The position numbers were made by a program, and so were the translations under genes. From contig JBBJOW010000009.1 in the NCBI GenBank assembly GCA_037724045.1, forward strand, positions 25,449 to 89,448: 64,000 nucleotides of DNA, given 5' to 3'. The stretch's first letter is position 1; each line of letters begins with the position of its first letter. Positions 42,602 to 48,857 of the stretch are shown here, one piece after another. The notes under the pieces are model-generated. The model did not search any database, was not told the origin of the DNA, and was given only the letters and a program-made list of their open reading frames with translations. This DNA is from DATLGB01 sp037724045 (GTDB lineage: Bacteria > Actinomycetota > Thermoleophilia > Solirubrobacterales > Solirubrobacteraceae).

Positions 42602-43711
42602 ATGGCTACCAATTATCTTCGCGAGATCCAGGCCGAAGGTCAGGCCGTCTGGCTCGACAACATCTCCCGGCAGCTGATCGACGACGGCGAGCTCGAACGG
42701 CTCATCGCGCAGGACGGCATCTCGGGCGTCACCTCCAACCCGAGCATCTTCGAGAAGGCGTTCGGAGACTCCGACCGGTACGACGACGCCATCCGTGAGC
42801 TCGCCGAGGCCGGCAACGACGCGCGCGGCATCTTCTTCGAGCTCGGGTTCAAGGACATCCGCGACGGGTGCGATCTGCTGCGCGAGACCTTCGACGCCAC
42901 CGAGGGCAAGGACGGCTACGTCTCCTTCGAGCTGCCGCCCGAGCTCGCCGACGACGCCGACGGCTCGGTCGAGCAGGCCAAGCTCATCAAGGAGCGGATC
43001 GACCGCCCCAACGTGTTCATCAAGGTGCCGGCGACCGAGGCCGGTGTGCAGGCCTTCGAGGAGCTCACCGCCGCCGGGGTCAACGTCAACGTGACGCTGC
43101 TGTTCGACGTCAAGCGCTACGAAGCGGTCGCCGAGGCCTACGTCAACGGCGTCGAGCGGCGTCTCGAGAGCGGCGAGTCCGTCGCCCTGGCATCGTCGGT
43201 CGCGAGCTTCTTCGTCTCGCGCGTCGACGGCAAGATCGACGACAAGCTCGACGAGCTCGAGCGTCCCGACCTCAAGGGCAAGGCTGCGGTCGCCAACGCT
43301 CGCATCGCCTACGAGTCCTTTGAGCGGATCTTCTCCGGCGAGCGCTGGGAGAAGCTCGCCGCCGCCGGCGCCGCCGTGCAGCGGCCGCTGTGGGCGTCCA
43401 CCTCCACGAAGAATCCCGACTACCCGGACACCCTGTACGTCGACGAGCTGATCGGCCCGGACACGGTGAACACGATGCCCGACGCGACGATCGAAGCCGC
43501 GCGCGACCACGGCACGGCCGCGCGCACCATCGATCAGGGCTACGACGAGGCGCACGCGCTCATGGACGAGCTGCGCGAGGTGGGCGTCGACGTCGACGAC
43601 ATCGTCTCCCGCGTGCTTGTCGAAGAGGGCGTGGAGGCCTTCGCCAAGTCCTTCAAGTCGATGATCGGCACGATCGAGGAGAAGGCGAACGCGGTGACGG
43701 CCTCGAACTAG
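42602..43711 (+). CDS. tal: Transaldolase
   Basis: A 369-residue enzyme of the pentose phosphate pathway, of the longer TalB-type 2 class found in actinobacteria. VWLDNISRQLI and GVTSNPSIFEKAF are at the N-terminus. The Schiff-base lysine is in NVFIKVPATEAG. VNVNVTLLFDVKRYEAV and RPLWASTSTKNPDYPDTLYV are further signatures. Its stop shares a CTAG with the convergent STAS gene. It is not linked to other pathway genes here, although a gluconokinase-like gene is at 1940. Confidence 0.93.
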   Translation: MATNYLREIQAEGQAVWLDNISRQLIDDGELERLIAQDGISGVTSNPSIFEKAFGDSDRYDDAIRELAEAGNDARGIFFELGFKDIRDGCDLLRETFDATEGKDGYVSFELPPELADDADGSVEQAKLIKERIDRPNVFIKVPATEAGVQAFEELTAAGVNVNVTLLFDVKRYEAVAEAYVNGVERRLESGESVALASSVASFFVSRVDGKIDDKLDELERPDLKGKAAVANARIAYESFERIFSGERWEKLAAAGAAVQRPLWASTSTKNPDYPDTLYVDELIGPDTVNTMPDATIEAARDHGTAARTIDQGYDEAHALMDELREVGVDVDDIVSRVLVEEGVEAFAKSFKSMIGTIEEKANAVTASN

Positions 43712-44079
43712 GCGGCTTCGGCGCCGGGCGGATCCTCCGCCCGCGCCAGCAGCGCGGCCTCGCGCGTGGGGACGATCTCGAGGACCGCGTCGAGGCCGGT
43801 GATCTTGAAGGTGTTGCGTACGGCCGGCACGTCGGTGGCGACGATCAGCCGGCCGTCGCGCAGCCGCAGGCGGCGATGGGCCGAGATGAGCACGCCGAGG
43901 CTCGAGGAGTCGATGAACGTCGCCTCGGTGAGGTCGATGATGACGAAGGACTTCCGGGCGTCGATCGCGCCGGCGATCATGGCCTTGAACTCCGGCGCGG
44001 TGAAGATGTCGATCTCGCCGCGCACGGCCACGACGTGCGTCGTGTCGTCGGGCGCGTCCTGGGCGGCAGAGAAGTCCAC
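43708..44079 (-). CDS. STAS domain anti-sigma factor antagonist
   Basis: A 123-residue RsbV-like protein. VVAVRGEIDIFTAPEFKAMI and DLTEATFIDSSSLGVLISAHRRL are the standard strands and helix, and the serine in IDSSSLG is the expected phosphorylation site. When unphosphorylated it would bind an RsbW kinase and free a sigma factor. GTG 44079 is chosen because it is 8 bp after the upstream gene and leaves a normal N-terminus. It is the last gene of a three-gene operon. Confidence 0.85.
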   Translation of the reverse strand: MDFSAAQDAPDDTTHVVAVRGEIDIFTAPEFKAMIAGAIDARKSFVIIDLTEATFIDSSSLGVLISAHRRLRLRDGRLIVATDVPAVRNTFKITGLDAVLEIVPTREAALLARAEDPPGAEAA

Positions 44080-44087
44080 GGTCGCCG

Positions 44088-44480
44088 CTAGCCCTCGTAG
44101 GCGAGGCACACGCGCAGGTACTCGACGCCGGCCTCGGACTCGTCGATCTGCACCTCGTCGGCGAGCTTGACGATGATCGGCCCCACGTCGGGAGCCTCGC
44201 TGAGCAGGGCTTGCGCGCCGCCGGGGGTCAGCGGACCGACGCGCATCCACAGCTTGCGCTCGCCCGGCTCCAGGCGGACCTGGATTGCGTCCTGGGCGTA
44301 GGCGCCCGCGCGGTCGGCGATCACGTCGGCCACGAGCACCGCGTCGTCGAGCCGGTCCAGCGGCAGGTCGGCGCGCGCGGCCAGCATGCCCACGACGCGC
44401 CGGAGCACGGGCCCGACCAGCGGGCCGGGCGTGACGGACAACTCCGTCGGCTGGATGGTCTCGGCGGGCAGGTCGGTCAC
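44088..44480 (-). CDS. Degenerate RsbW-like protein
   Basis: A 130-residue protein that has the helix pattern of RsbW-type ATPases (PGPLVGPVLRRVVGMLAARADLPLDRLDDAVLVADVIADRAG) but the Asn of the ATP-binding N-box and the DxGxG motif are missing. It likely cannot bind ATP. It lies between a normal RsbW-like gene and a STAS gene, which suggests a docking or regulatory partner. GTG 44480 is used. The family assignment is from fold pattern and context. Confidence 0.6.
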   Translation of the reverse strand: MTDLPAETIQPTELSVTPGPLVGPVLRRVVGMLAARADLPLDRLDDAVLVADVIADRAGAYAQDAIQVRLEPGERKLWMRVGPLTPGGAQALLSEAPDVGPIIVKLADEVQIDESEAGVEYLRVCLAYEG

Positions 44481-44494
44481 CAGGTCCAGGAAAG

Positions 44495-44929
44495 TTACCC
44501 GGCCCGCCGGAACGACATCCGCACGCAGCTCCCGCTGCCCGGAGCCTGCTCGATCTCGAGACCGTGCGTCAACGCCGCCATCAACGGGAGGCCGAACCCG
44601 GCACCGCCGCCGCCCGGGTTGGGGCGCAGACCTTGGCCGTGGTCGGTGACGATGACGGTCAGCGTCTCCGCGTCGGGCCGCACGTCGACCTCGAGTGGTC
44701 CGCGAGCGTCCAGATAGGCATGGCGCACGACGTTGGTGCACGCCTCGGTGACCGCGAGCTTGATGTCATCGACGAGCCGGCACGGCAGGCCGAGCACCTC
44801 GGCCCAGGCGACGACGACGTGCCGGACCAGCACGACATTCTCCGCGCTGGCGGGCAGGGTCAGACGGATGTCGGTCGCGGAACGACGCTTCTCCGACGAC
44901 CCGTCGATGAGGGCGGGCGCGTGCTGCAT
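44495..44929 (-). CDS. RsbW-like anti-sigma serine kinase
   Basis: A 144-residue HATPase. The N-box is KLAVTEACTNVVRHAY, the G1 box is VTDHGQGLRPN, and the G2 box is GGAGFGLPLMAAL. Such proteins bind and inhibit SigB/SigF factors and phosphorylate STAS antagonists. It heads the operon 44929-43708. The region just upstream is hairpin element E, so its promoter must lie in or near the element. Confidence 0.87.
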   Translation of the reverse strand: MQHAPALIDGSSEKRRSATDIRLTLPASAENVVLVRHVVVAWAEVLGLPCRLVDDIKLAVTEACTNVVRHAYLDARGPLEVDVRPDAETLTVIVTDHGQGLRPNPGGGGAGFGLPLMAALTHGLEIEQAPGSGSCVRMSFRRAG

Positions 44930-44977
44930 CGGCTCGAAAGCTGCGGATACCCGCGCGCGCCGGGCGGTAACCCGCAC

Positions 44978-45196
44978 TAGTGGCCCGTCTCGTAACCCCA
45001 CACCCGAAATGCCGGGCGCCGTTCACCGCCTGGCTGTGTCCTCGCTCGGGGCAAGGGCTCCGCCATTGCACCCTCCTCTCGGTCTCGCTTTCGCTCGCCA
45101 CCGGGCTTCGCCCTCCGCTTGGCCAGCCGGCGCCGGTCCAACCTCGCTTCGCTCGGAAGCGGCATTTCCGGCGCGGAATTACGAGACGCACCACTA
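44978..45196. mobile_element. MITE-like hairpin element E (219 bp)
   Basis: The ends are TAGTGG..CGTCTCGTAA in inverted orientation, with partial pairing to GAAATGCC, about 37 bp. CTAG is at both ends. The interior is rich in CTTCGCTCG-like palindromes and contains the 24 bp shared with the FGGY kinase (45137-45160). It separates an RsbW-like gene from a STAS gene that diverge from each other. No coding potential is convincing. Confidence 0.8.
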
Positions 45197-45210
45197 GAGT
45201 CGCCCGGCGC

Positions 45211-45564
45211 ATGTCGCACGTCTCCGAGCCGCGCATCGAACGCGTCGAACCCGCCCCGCGGGACGGCGCCGCCGTCCTCGAACTCGAGGGCGAGCTGGAC
45301 CTCGCTGTGCAGGATCGATTCCGCGCCGCGGTGGACGAGATCGTCGCCGAGCGCCCGGAGCTCCTGGTGGCCGACGTCAGCGCTGTCGAGTTCATGGACT
45401 CGACGATGCTGCGCGAGCTGCTGCGCGCGCACAAGGCGCTCGAGGAGGCCGGCGGGCGCTTCGTCGTCGCGGGTGCGCAGGCGGCGGTGACCAGGCTGCT
45501 GGAGCTGACGGGCACCGACGAGGTGCTCGCGCTCACCGACAGCCGGGCCGCCGCGCTCGCCTGA
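45211..45564 (+). CDS. STAS domain anti-sigma factor antagonist
   Basis: A 117-residue RsbV-like protein: AAVLELEGELDLAVQDRFRAAV, then VADVSAVEFMDSTMLRELLRAHKAL with the candidate phospho-serine in MDST. It is on the opposite strand to its neighbours. The TAG at the end of hairpin element E forms part of TAGAGT, which lies 10 bp before the ATG in the usual -10 place, so the element may supply its promoter. Confidence 0.85.
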   Translation: MSHVSEPRIERVEPAPRDGAAVLELEGELDLAVQDRFRAAVDEIVAERPELLVADVSAVEFMDSTMLRELLRAHKALEEAGGRFVVAGAQAAVTRLLELTGTDEVLALTDSRAAALA

Positions 45565-45591
45565 CCGCGGCCCGCGCCTATGCCGCGGGCT

Positions 45592-45753
45592 TAGCCTGGA
45601 TCCACCGATCCTCGCGGCGAATCAACGCCGCATGCACGGCCCAGTGCCGATCGGCCTCACTCCGAGTGGCCCACCACGAGGAGGTTCGGCCGATCGCCCC
45701 TGGACCGGGCCTGCGCCGCCGATTCATCCACGATGACCGGTGGATCCAGGCTT
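45592..45753. mobile_element. MITE-like hairpin element F (162 bp)
   Basis: Terminal inverted repeats AGCCTGGATCCACCG with wider imperfect pairing over about 65 bp (both arms contain CGATCGGCC). The left end is TTAG and the right end CTTG, each one change from CTAG. The right end is inside the 3-prime end of the sigma-factor gene and adds codons to it. The minimal palindrome at 18782 has the same ends. Confidence 0.8.
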
Positions 45754-46533
45754 GGAGGACTCGTGCAGCTCGTCGATGGTCCGGCGCAGCAGGCGGGAGA
45801 CGTGCATCTGGGAGATGCCCAGCTCGGCGCCGATCTCCGACTGCGTCAGGTCGCCGGCGAAGCGCAGCGCCAGGATGCGGCGCTCGCGCTCGGGCAGGTC
45901 CTTGACGAGGTGGCCGATGGTGATGGCCTCCTCGGCGCGCTCGTAGGCCGGATCGATGTCGCCGATGCGCTGCATGGGCATGTCGTCCTCGTCCTCGGCG
46001 GCCTGCGACGGGCGGTCGAGCGACGCCGGACGCATCGCGCGCAGCGCCTCTCGGGCTTCGAGGATCTGGTCGACGTCGCGCCCCAGCGCCTTGGCCAGCT
46101 GCTCGGGCGTCGGTGGACGGCCCATCTCCGTGTTGAGCGCGTCGGCCTTGCGCTGCACGGCGAGCGCGAGCTCCTGCAGGTCGCGCGGGACTCGGATCGC
46201 CCAGCCCTTGTCGCGGAAGTGGCGGCGCAGCTCGCCCACGATCGTGGGAACGGCAAAGGAGGCGAAGGCGGACCCGCGGTCGGGGTCGTAGCCTTTGATG
46301 GCCTTCAGCAGCCCGAGCGCAGCGACCTGCTCCAGGTCGTCCAGCGGCTCCTCGCCACGGTGATAGCGGCGGGCCAGGCTCTTGGCCAGCGGCATGAACG
46401 CCTCGACGGTCTGGGCGTGCACCCACGGCGCGGGGTCCTGCTGGGCGCGGCGGACGAGCTCGCGATCCTCAGCGTCGCGGGCGGCGCGGCGGTTGGTGGT
46501 GCCGGCGGCCAGACGGCCACGGCGTACGGGCAT
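45724..46533 (-). CDS. RNA polymerase sigma factor, SigB/SigF family
   Basis: A 269-residue group 3 sigma factor closely resembling the one at 34310: EEPLDDLEQVAALGLLKAIK, FASFAVPTIVGELRRHFRDK, VPRDLQELALAV, and LTQSEIGAELGISQMHVSRLLRR. It lies between STAS and RsbW-like genes, its probable regulators. The last nine residues (KPGSTGHRG) are encoded by hairpin element F; the first of these codons is AAG where other elements have TAG. ATG 46533 is chosen; ATG 46689 would add 52 residues that fit no sigma domain. Confidence 0.88.
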   Translation of the reverse strand: MPVRRGRLAAGTTNRRAARDAEDRELVRRAQQDPAPWVHAQTVEAFMPLAKSLARRYHRGEEPLDDLEQVAALGLLKAIKGYDPDRGSAFASFAVPTIVGELRRHFRDKGWAIRVPRDLQELALAVQRKADALNTEMGRPPTPEQLAKALGRDVDQILEAREALRAMRPASLDRPSQAAEDEDDMPMQRIGDIDPAYERAEEAITIGHLVKDLPERERRILALRFAGDLTQSEIGAELGISQMHVSRLLRRTIDELHESSKPGSTGHRG

Positions 46534-46665
46534 GGGTAGGACTGAAGACACGAAGGAGCCTCCGAGCGGTCGAATTACCGAGATCTGCCGTGGAGTACGA
46601 ATCCCACGGCGATGAAGGCCCATCCGACTTCCCCCCGAGGGCTGCCGAATCTTCCTAGTTTCAGC

Positions 46666-46691
46666 ATCCCCCTCGATGTCTGGGAACAAAC
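46666..46691 (-). promoter_or_regulatory. Possible SigB/SigF-type promoter
   Basis: On the minus strand GTTT is followed after 15 bp by GGGGGAT, close to the GTTT-N14-16-GGGTA consensus of this sigma class. It lies 133 bp before the sigma-factor start, as expected for autoregulation. The match is partial. Confidence 0.3.
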
Positions 46692-46706
46692 ACGAAACGG
46701 AACACG

Positions 46707-46723
46707 TTCAACAGCCTGTTGAA
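46707..46723. terminator. Small palindrome after the gene at 46739
   Basis: TTCAACAG-C-CTGTTGAA is a perfect 8-bp inverted repeat 15 bp after the stop of the minus-strand membrane-protein gene. It has no T-run. It could be a terminator or an operator of the sigma-factor gene. Confidence 0.35.
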
Positions 46724-46738
46724 GGTGGCGCGTTGGGA

Positions 46739-47071
46739 TCAGGTGGCGCGCGGCGTGTCGCCCGTGTCGATGGACGGCTCGGCCTCCGCCTCGCCACCGA
46801 TCGGATCCCGCTTGAAGCGGTTGCCCTCCGCCTCCTCGGGATCGCGCGAGGGTGCGCGGCCGGCCGTGTTGCCCTGGCCCGAGGTCGGGCCGCCGGCGCC
46901 ACCGCGGTCGCTGGCGTCCCCGTCGGACAGCTGCTGCGTGTCGCCCACGGCCGTGCCGTCCCCGTCCTCGGGGGAAGCAGGGGTCGAGCCCTTGGCAGCG
47001 CGCAGGACGAGCAGGCTGATGCCACCGCCCACCACGAGGATCGCCAGAATTCCGATTACGACGTATTCCAT
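46739..47071 (-). CDS. Small single-pass membrane protein, unknown function
   Basis: A 110-residue protein. Residues 3-23 are a membrane segment (VVIGILAILVVGGGISLLV), followed by a basic stop-transfer and a long acidic, Gly/Ser/Asp-rich tail without clear structure. No motif recognised. It lies between the SigF-type gene and the ferritin-like gene, so a role in stress is possible only by position. Confidence 0.6.
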   Translation of the reverse strand: MEYVVIGILAILVVGGGISLLVLRAAKGSTPASPEDGDGTAVGDTQQLSDGDASDRGGAGGPTSGQGNTAGRAPSRDPEEAEGNRFKRDPIGGEAEAEPSIDTGDTPRAT

Positions 47072-47306
47072 GAAGGGGACCTACCCCCTCAGATTGCCCT
47101 GAACACCGGCCCCAGGCTCAAGCTGCTCGGTGACACGATCTCAGACGAGGGCGCAAACGGTGGCGGCGCCGCGGAGTCGGAGCTCTGACACCGCCGGTTT
47201 TCCAGACTCACGGGCGGGGCAGTCCCCCGACGAGCCTCATCGCGAAGACGCGACTGAGCGCGCGCCACGCCGTACCCCCCCGGCGCCGTGGCGCCTCGAC
47301 AGAGCG

Positions 47307-47341
47307 CGGCCCGGTGCGACGCACCGGGCCGTTGTTCTTCT
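47307..47341 (+). terminator. Intrinsic terminator in plus orientation
   Basis: An 11-bp GC-rich stem (47307-47317 and 47321-47331) with a GAC loop is followed by TTGTTCTTCT. This is a textbook rho-independent terminator for plus-strand transcripts, but no plus-strand gene precedes it between 47072 and 47306. As a simple hairpin it could also end the minus-strand ferritin-like gene. Confidence 0.65.
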
Positions 47342-47851
47342 CTACGCCAGGCCCTCGGCCTCGTACTCGCGCAGGTAGCCCTCGAAAAGACGGCGGTGGC
47401 CCTCCTCGTCGCGCAGGACCGCGATGATCATGTCGTTGGTCACGGGGTCAAGGCCCTCCGTGAATTCGATGACGGCGTTGTAGTGCTCGATCGCGCCGGT
47501 CTCCGCCTCGATCACGCCCTTGATGACGTGGACGACGTCGGTCTGGCGGTCGGGCGGCTGTAGGTAGGTCTGCTCCGGGGTGAACTCCATGCTGCCCGGG
47601 ACCGTCCCGTACAGGTCCTTGATGCGGCGCGCGAACATCTGCGCGTGGCCGAGCTCCTCCTGGATGTCCTTGTTGAGGGACTCGATGATCTCCTGGGCGC
47701 GCACGCCGTCGGGGTTGATCGAGTTGGTGATGTAGCTCATCACCGTCTCGATCTCCATCCAGTACGCCTTCTTGAGCATCTCGACGAGCTGCTCGCGCTT
47801 CTCCGCGCTCGCGTCGGAGAGGATGCCGGTGCTCGAGGAACGAACGGTCAT
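47342..47851 (-). CDS. Ferritin-like di-iron protein
   Basis: A 169-residue four-helix protein. Metal-binding carboxylates and His are seen in MEIETVMSYI, EELGHAQMF, IEAETGAIEHYNAVIEF and DEEGHRRLF, the ExxH pattern of bacterioferritin-like and Dps-like proteins. It probably binds iron or handles peroxide. It follows an RsbW-like gene in the same orientation across a 32-bp gap that contains a CTAG pair, so it could be under stress sigma control. Confidence 0.85.
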   Translation of the reverse strand: MTVRSSSTGILSDASAEKREQLVEMLKKAYWMEIETVMSYITNSINPDGVRAQEIIESLNKDIQEELGHAQMFARRIKDLYGTVPGSMEFTPEQTYLQPPDRQTDVVHVIKGVIEAETGAIEHYNAVIEFTEGLDPVTNDMIIAVLRDEEGHRRLFEGYLREYEAEGLA

Positions 47852-47874
47852 GACGGATCTTCCTTCGGTCGGTG

Positions 47875-47887
47875 CTAGATGGTCTAG
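47875..47887. repeat. Possible footprint of a hairpin element
   Basis: CTAG-ATGGT-CTAG. The left nine bases equal the end of elements A and B (CTAGATGGT), and the second CTAG contains the stop of the RsbW-like gene. This could be a nearly precise excision scar. Chance is possible because it is short. Confidence 0.35.
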
Positions 47888-48351
47888 GACTCCCAGCGGC
47901 CGGTGGGACCGGGGCCGCCGGTGATGGGGTTCTCGTCGGCCGGGTCGGCCTCGCGTTCGTAGAGGAAGCCCATGCGCACCTCGGTGCCGTCGCCCGTGTC
48001 CGCGCGCAACTCGAAATCATCCGAGAGAGCGGCGATGAGCGGGAGCCCGAGGCCGAGGGCACCTTCGGAACGCTCCTCCTCATCCTCGGGGATCCCGATG
48101 CCGTGGTCGCGGACGACGACGGTCAGCTGGACCTCGTCGGCGAACATCTCGACGTCGAGGCGGCCGCGTCCGTCGGCGTAGGCGTGCACGACGGCGTTGG
48201 TGCAGGCCTCGGTGACGGCCATCTTGGCGTCGGCGAGCACGGCTGCGTCGAGTGCGAGGCCGTCCGCGACGCCGGTCAGCGCCTGGCGCACGACGCCGAC
48301 CCCCTCGGGCCGGGCGGGCAGTTCGAGCCGGACGACCGGTGCGTCGGTCAT
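47884..48351 (-). CDS. RsbW-like anti-sigma serine kinase
   Basis: A 155-residue HATPase with the N-box KMAVTEACTNAVVHAY, the G1 box VRDHGIGIPED and the G2 box GALGLGLPLIAAL. It is preceded by a STAS gene with an ATGA overlap, the classical rsbV-rsbW pair. The C-terminal tail is extended and Gly/Pro-rich. Its sigma partner could be the SigF-type factor at 45724 or that at 34310. Confidence 0.88.
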   Translation of the reverse strand: MTDAPVVRLELPARPEGVGVVRQALTGVADGLALDAAVLADAKMAVTEACTNAVVHAYADGRGRLDVEMFADEVQLTVVVRDHGIGIPEDEEERSEGALGLGLPLIAALSDDFELRADTGDGTEVRMGFLYEREADPADENPITGGPGPTGRWES

Positions 48352-48764
48352 CAGGCCTCGCTTCGCTCGTCACCGCGGTCGGCTTCGCCGACGCTGCCTG
48401 CCGGAGCCGAGCGCGCGGCGGTCATCGCCTCATCGCGCGAGCGGACGACCGGGAAGACGGGGACCAGACCGGTGATCTCCAGGATGCGCGCCACGCCGGG
48501 CTCGGGCTCTTCGCCGAGGCAGACGACGTAGCCGGTGCCGCGCTCGAGCGCCTGGCGGCGGGCCTCGAGCAGCGCGCCGAGGATCGAGGAGTCCAGGAAG
48601 GTGGCGGCGCTGAGATCCACGACGACGCCCACCGGGCCGGCGGCGAGCGCTTCGTCCAGGCGTTCGCGCAGCGTGGGCGCCGTGTAGATGTCGTGCTCGC
48701 CGCGGACGACGACGACCAGCACGTCGCCGTGGGAGTCGTCGAGCACGATGGTGCGAGCGTCCAT
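48351..48764 (-). CDS. STAS domain anti-sigma factor antagonist
   Basis: A 137-residue RsbV-like protein: VVVVRGEHDIYTAPTLRERLDEAL and DLSAATFLDSSILGALLEARRQAL, with the phospho-acceptor in LDSSILG. The C-terminal tail GEADRGDERSEA is encoded by CGAGCGAAGCGAG, the same palindromic word found in element E and the FGGY kinase. The stop overlaps the start of the RsbW-like gene. Confidence 0.86.
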   Translation of the reverse strand: MDARTIVLDDSHGDVLVVVVRGEHDIYTAPTLRERLDEALAAGPVGVVVDLSAATFLDSSILGALLEARRQALERGTGYVVCLGEEPEPGVARILEITGLVPVFPVVRSRDEAMTAARSAPAGSVGEADRGDERSEA

Positions 48765-48857
48765 TGGCGCACGGAACATACCCCGCGCAGCCGTCAATCC
48801 ATGCCTGGACCGGCTTCGCCGCTCATAAATGATCCTCCGGGATAACGTGCGGACGAG

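Noticed and set aside
44980..45210. Extension of the STAS or RsbW-like proteins into element E
   Set aside because: Frames stay open through the element on both strands, but the residues match no part of either family and the inverted repeats explain the sequence.
47072..47341. tRNA or other known RNA gene
   Set aside because: No T-loop GTTCGANTC-like block or acceptor pairing is found here or elsewhere in the window by eye.
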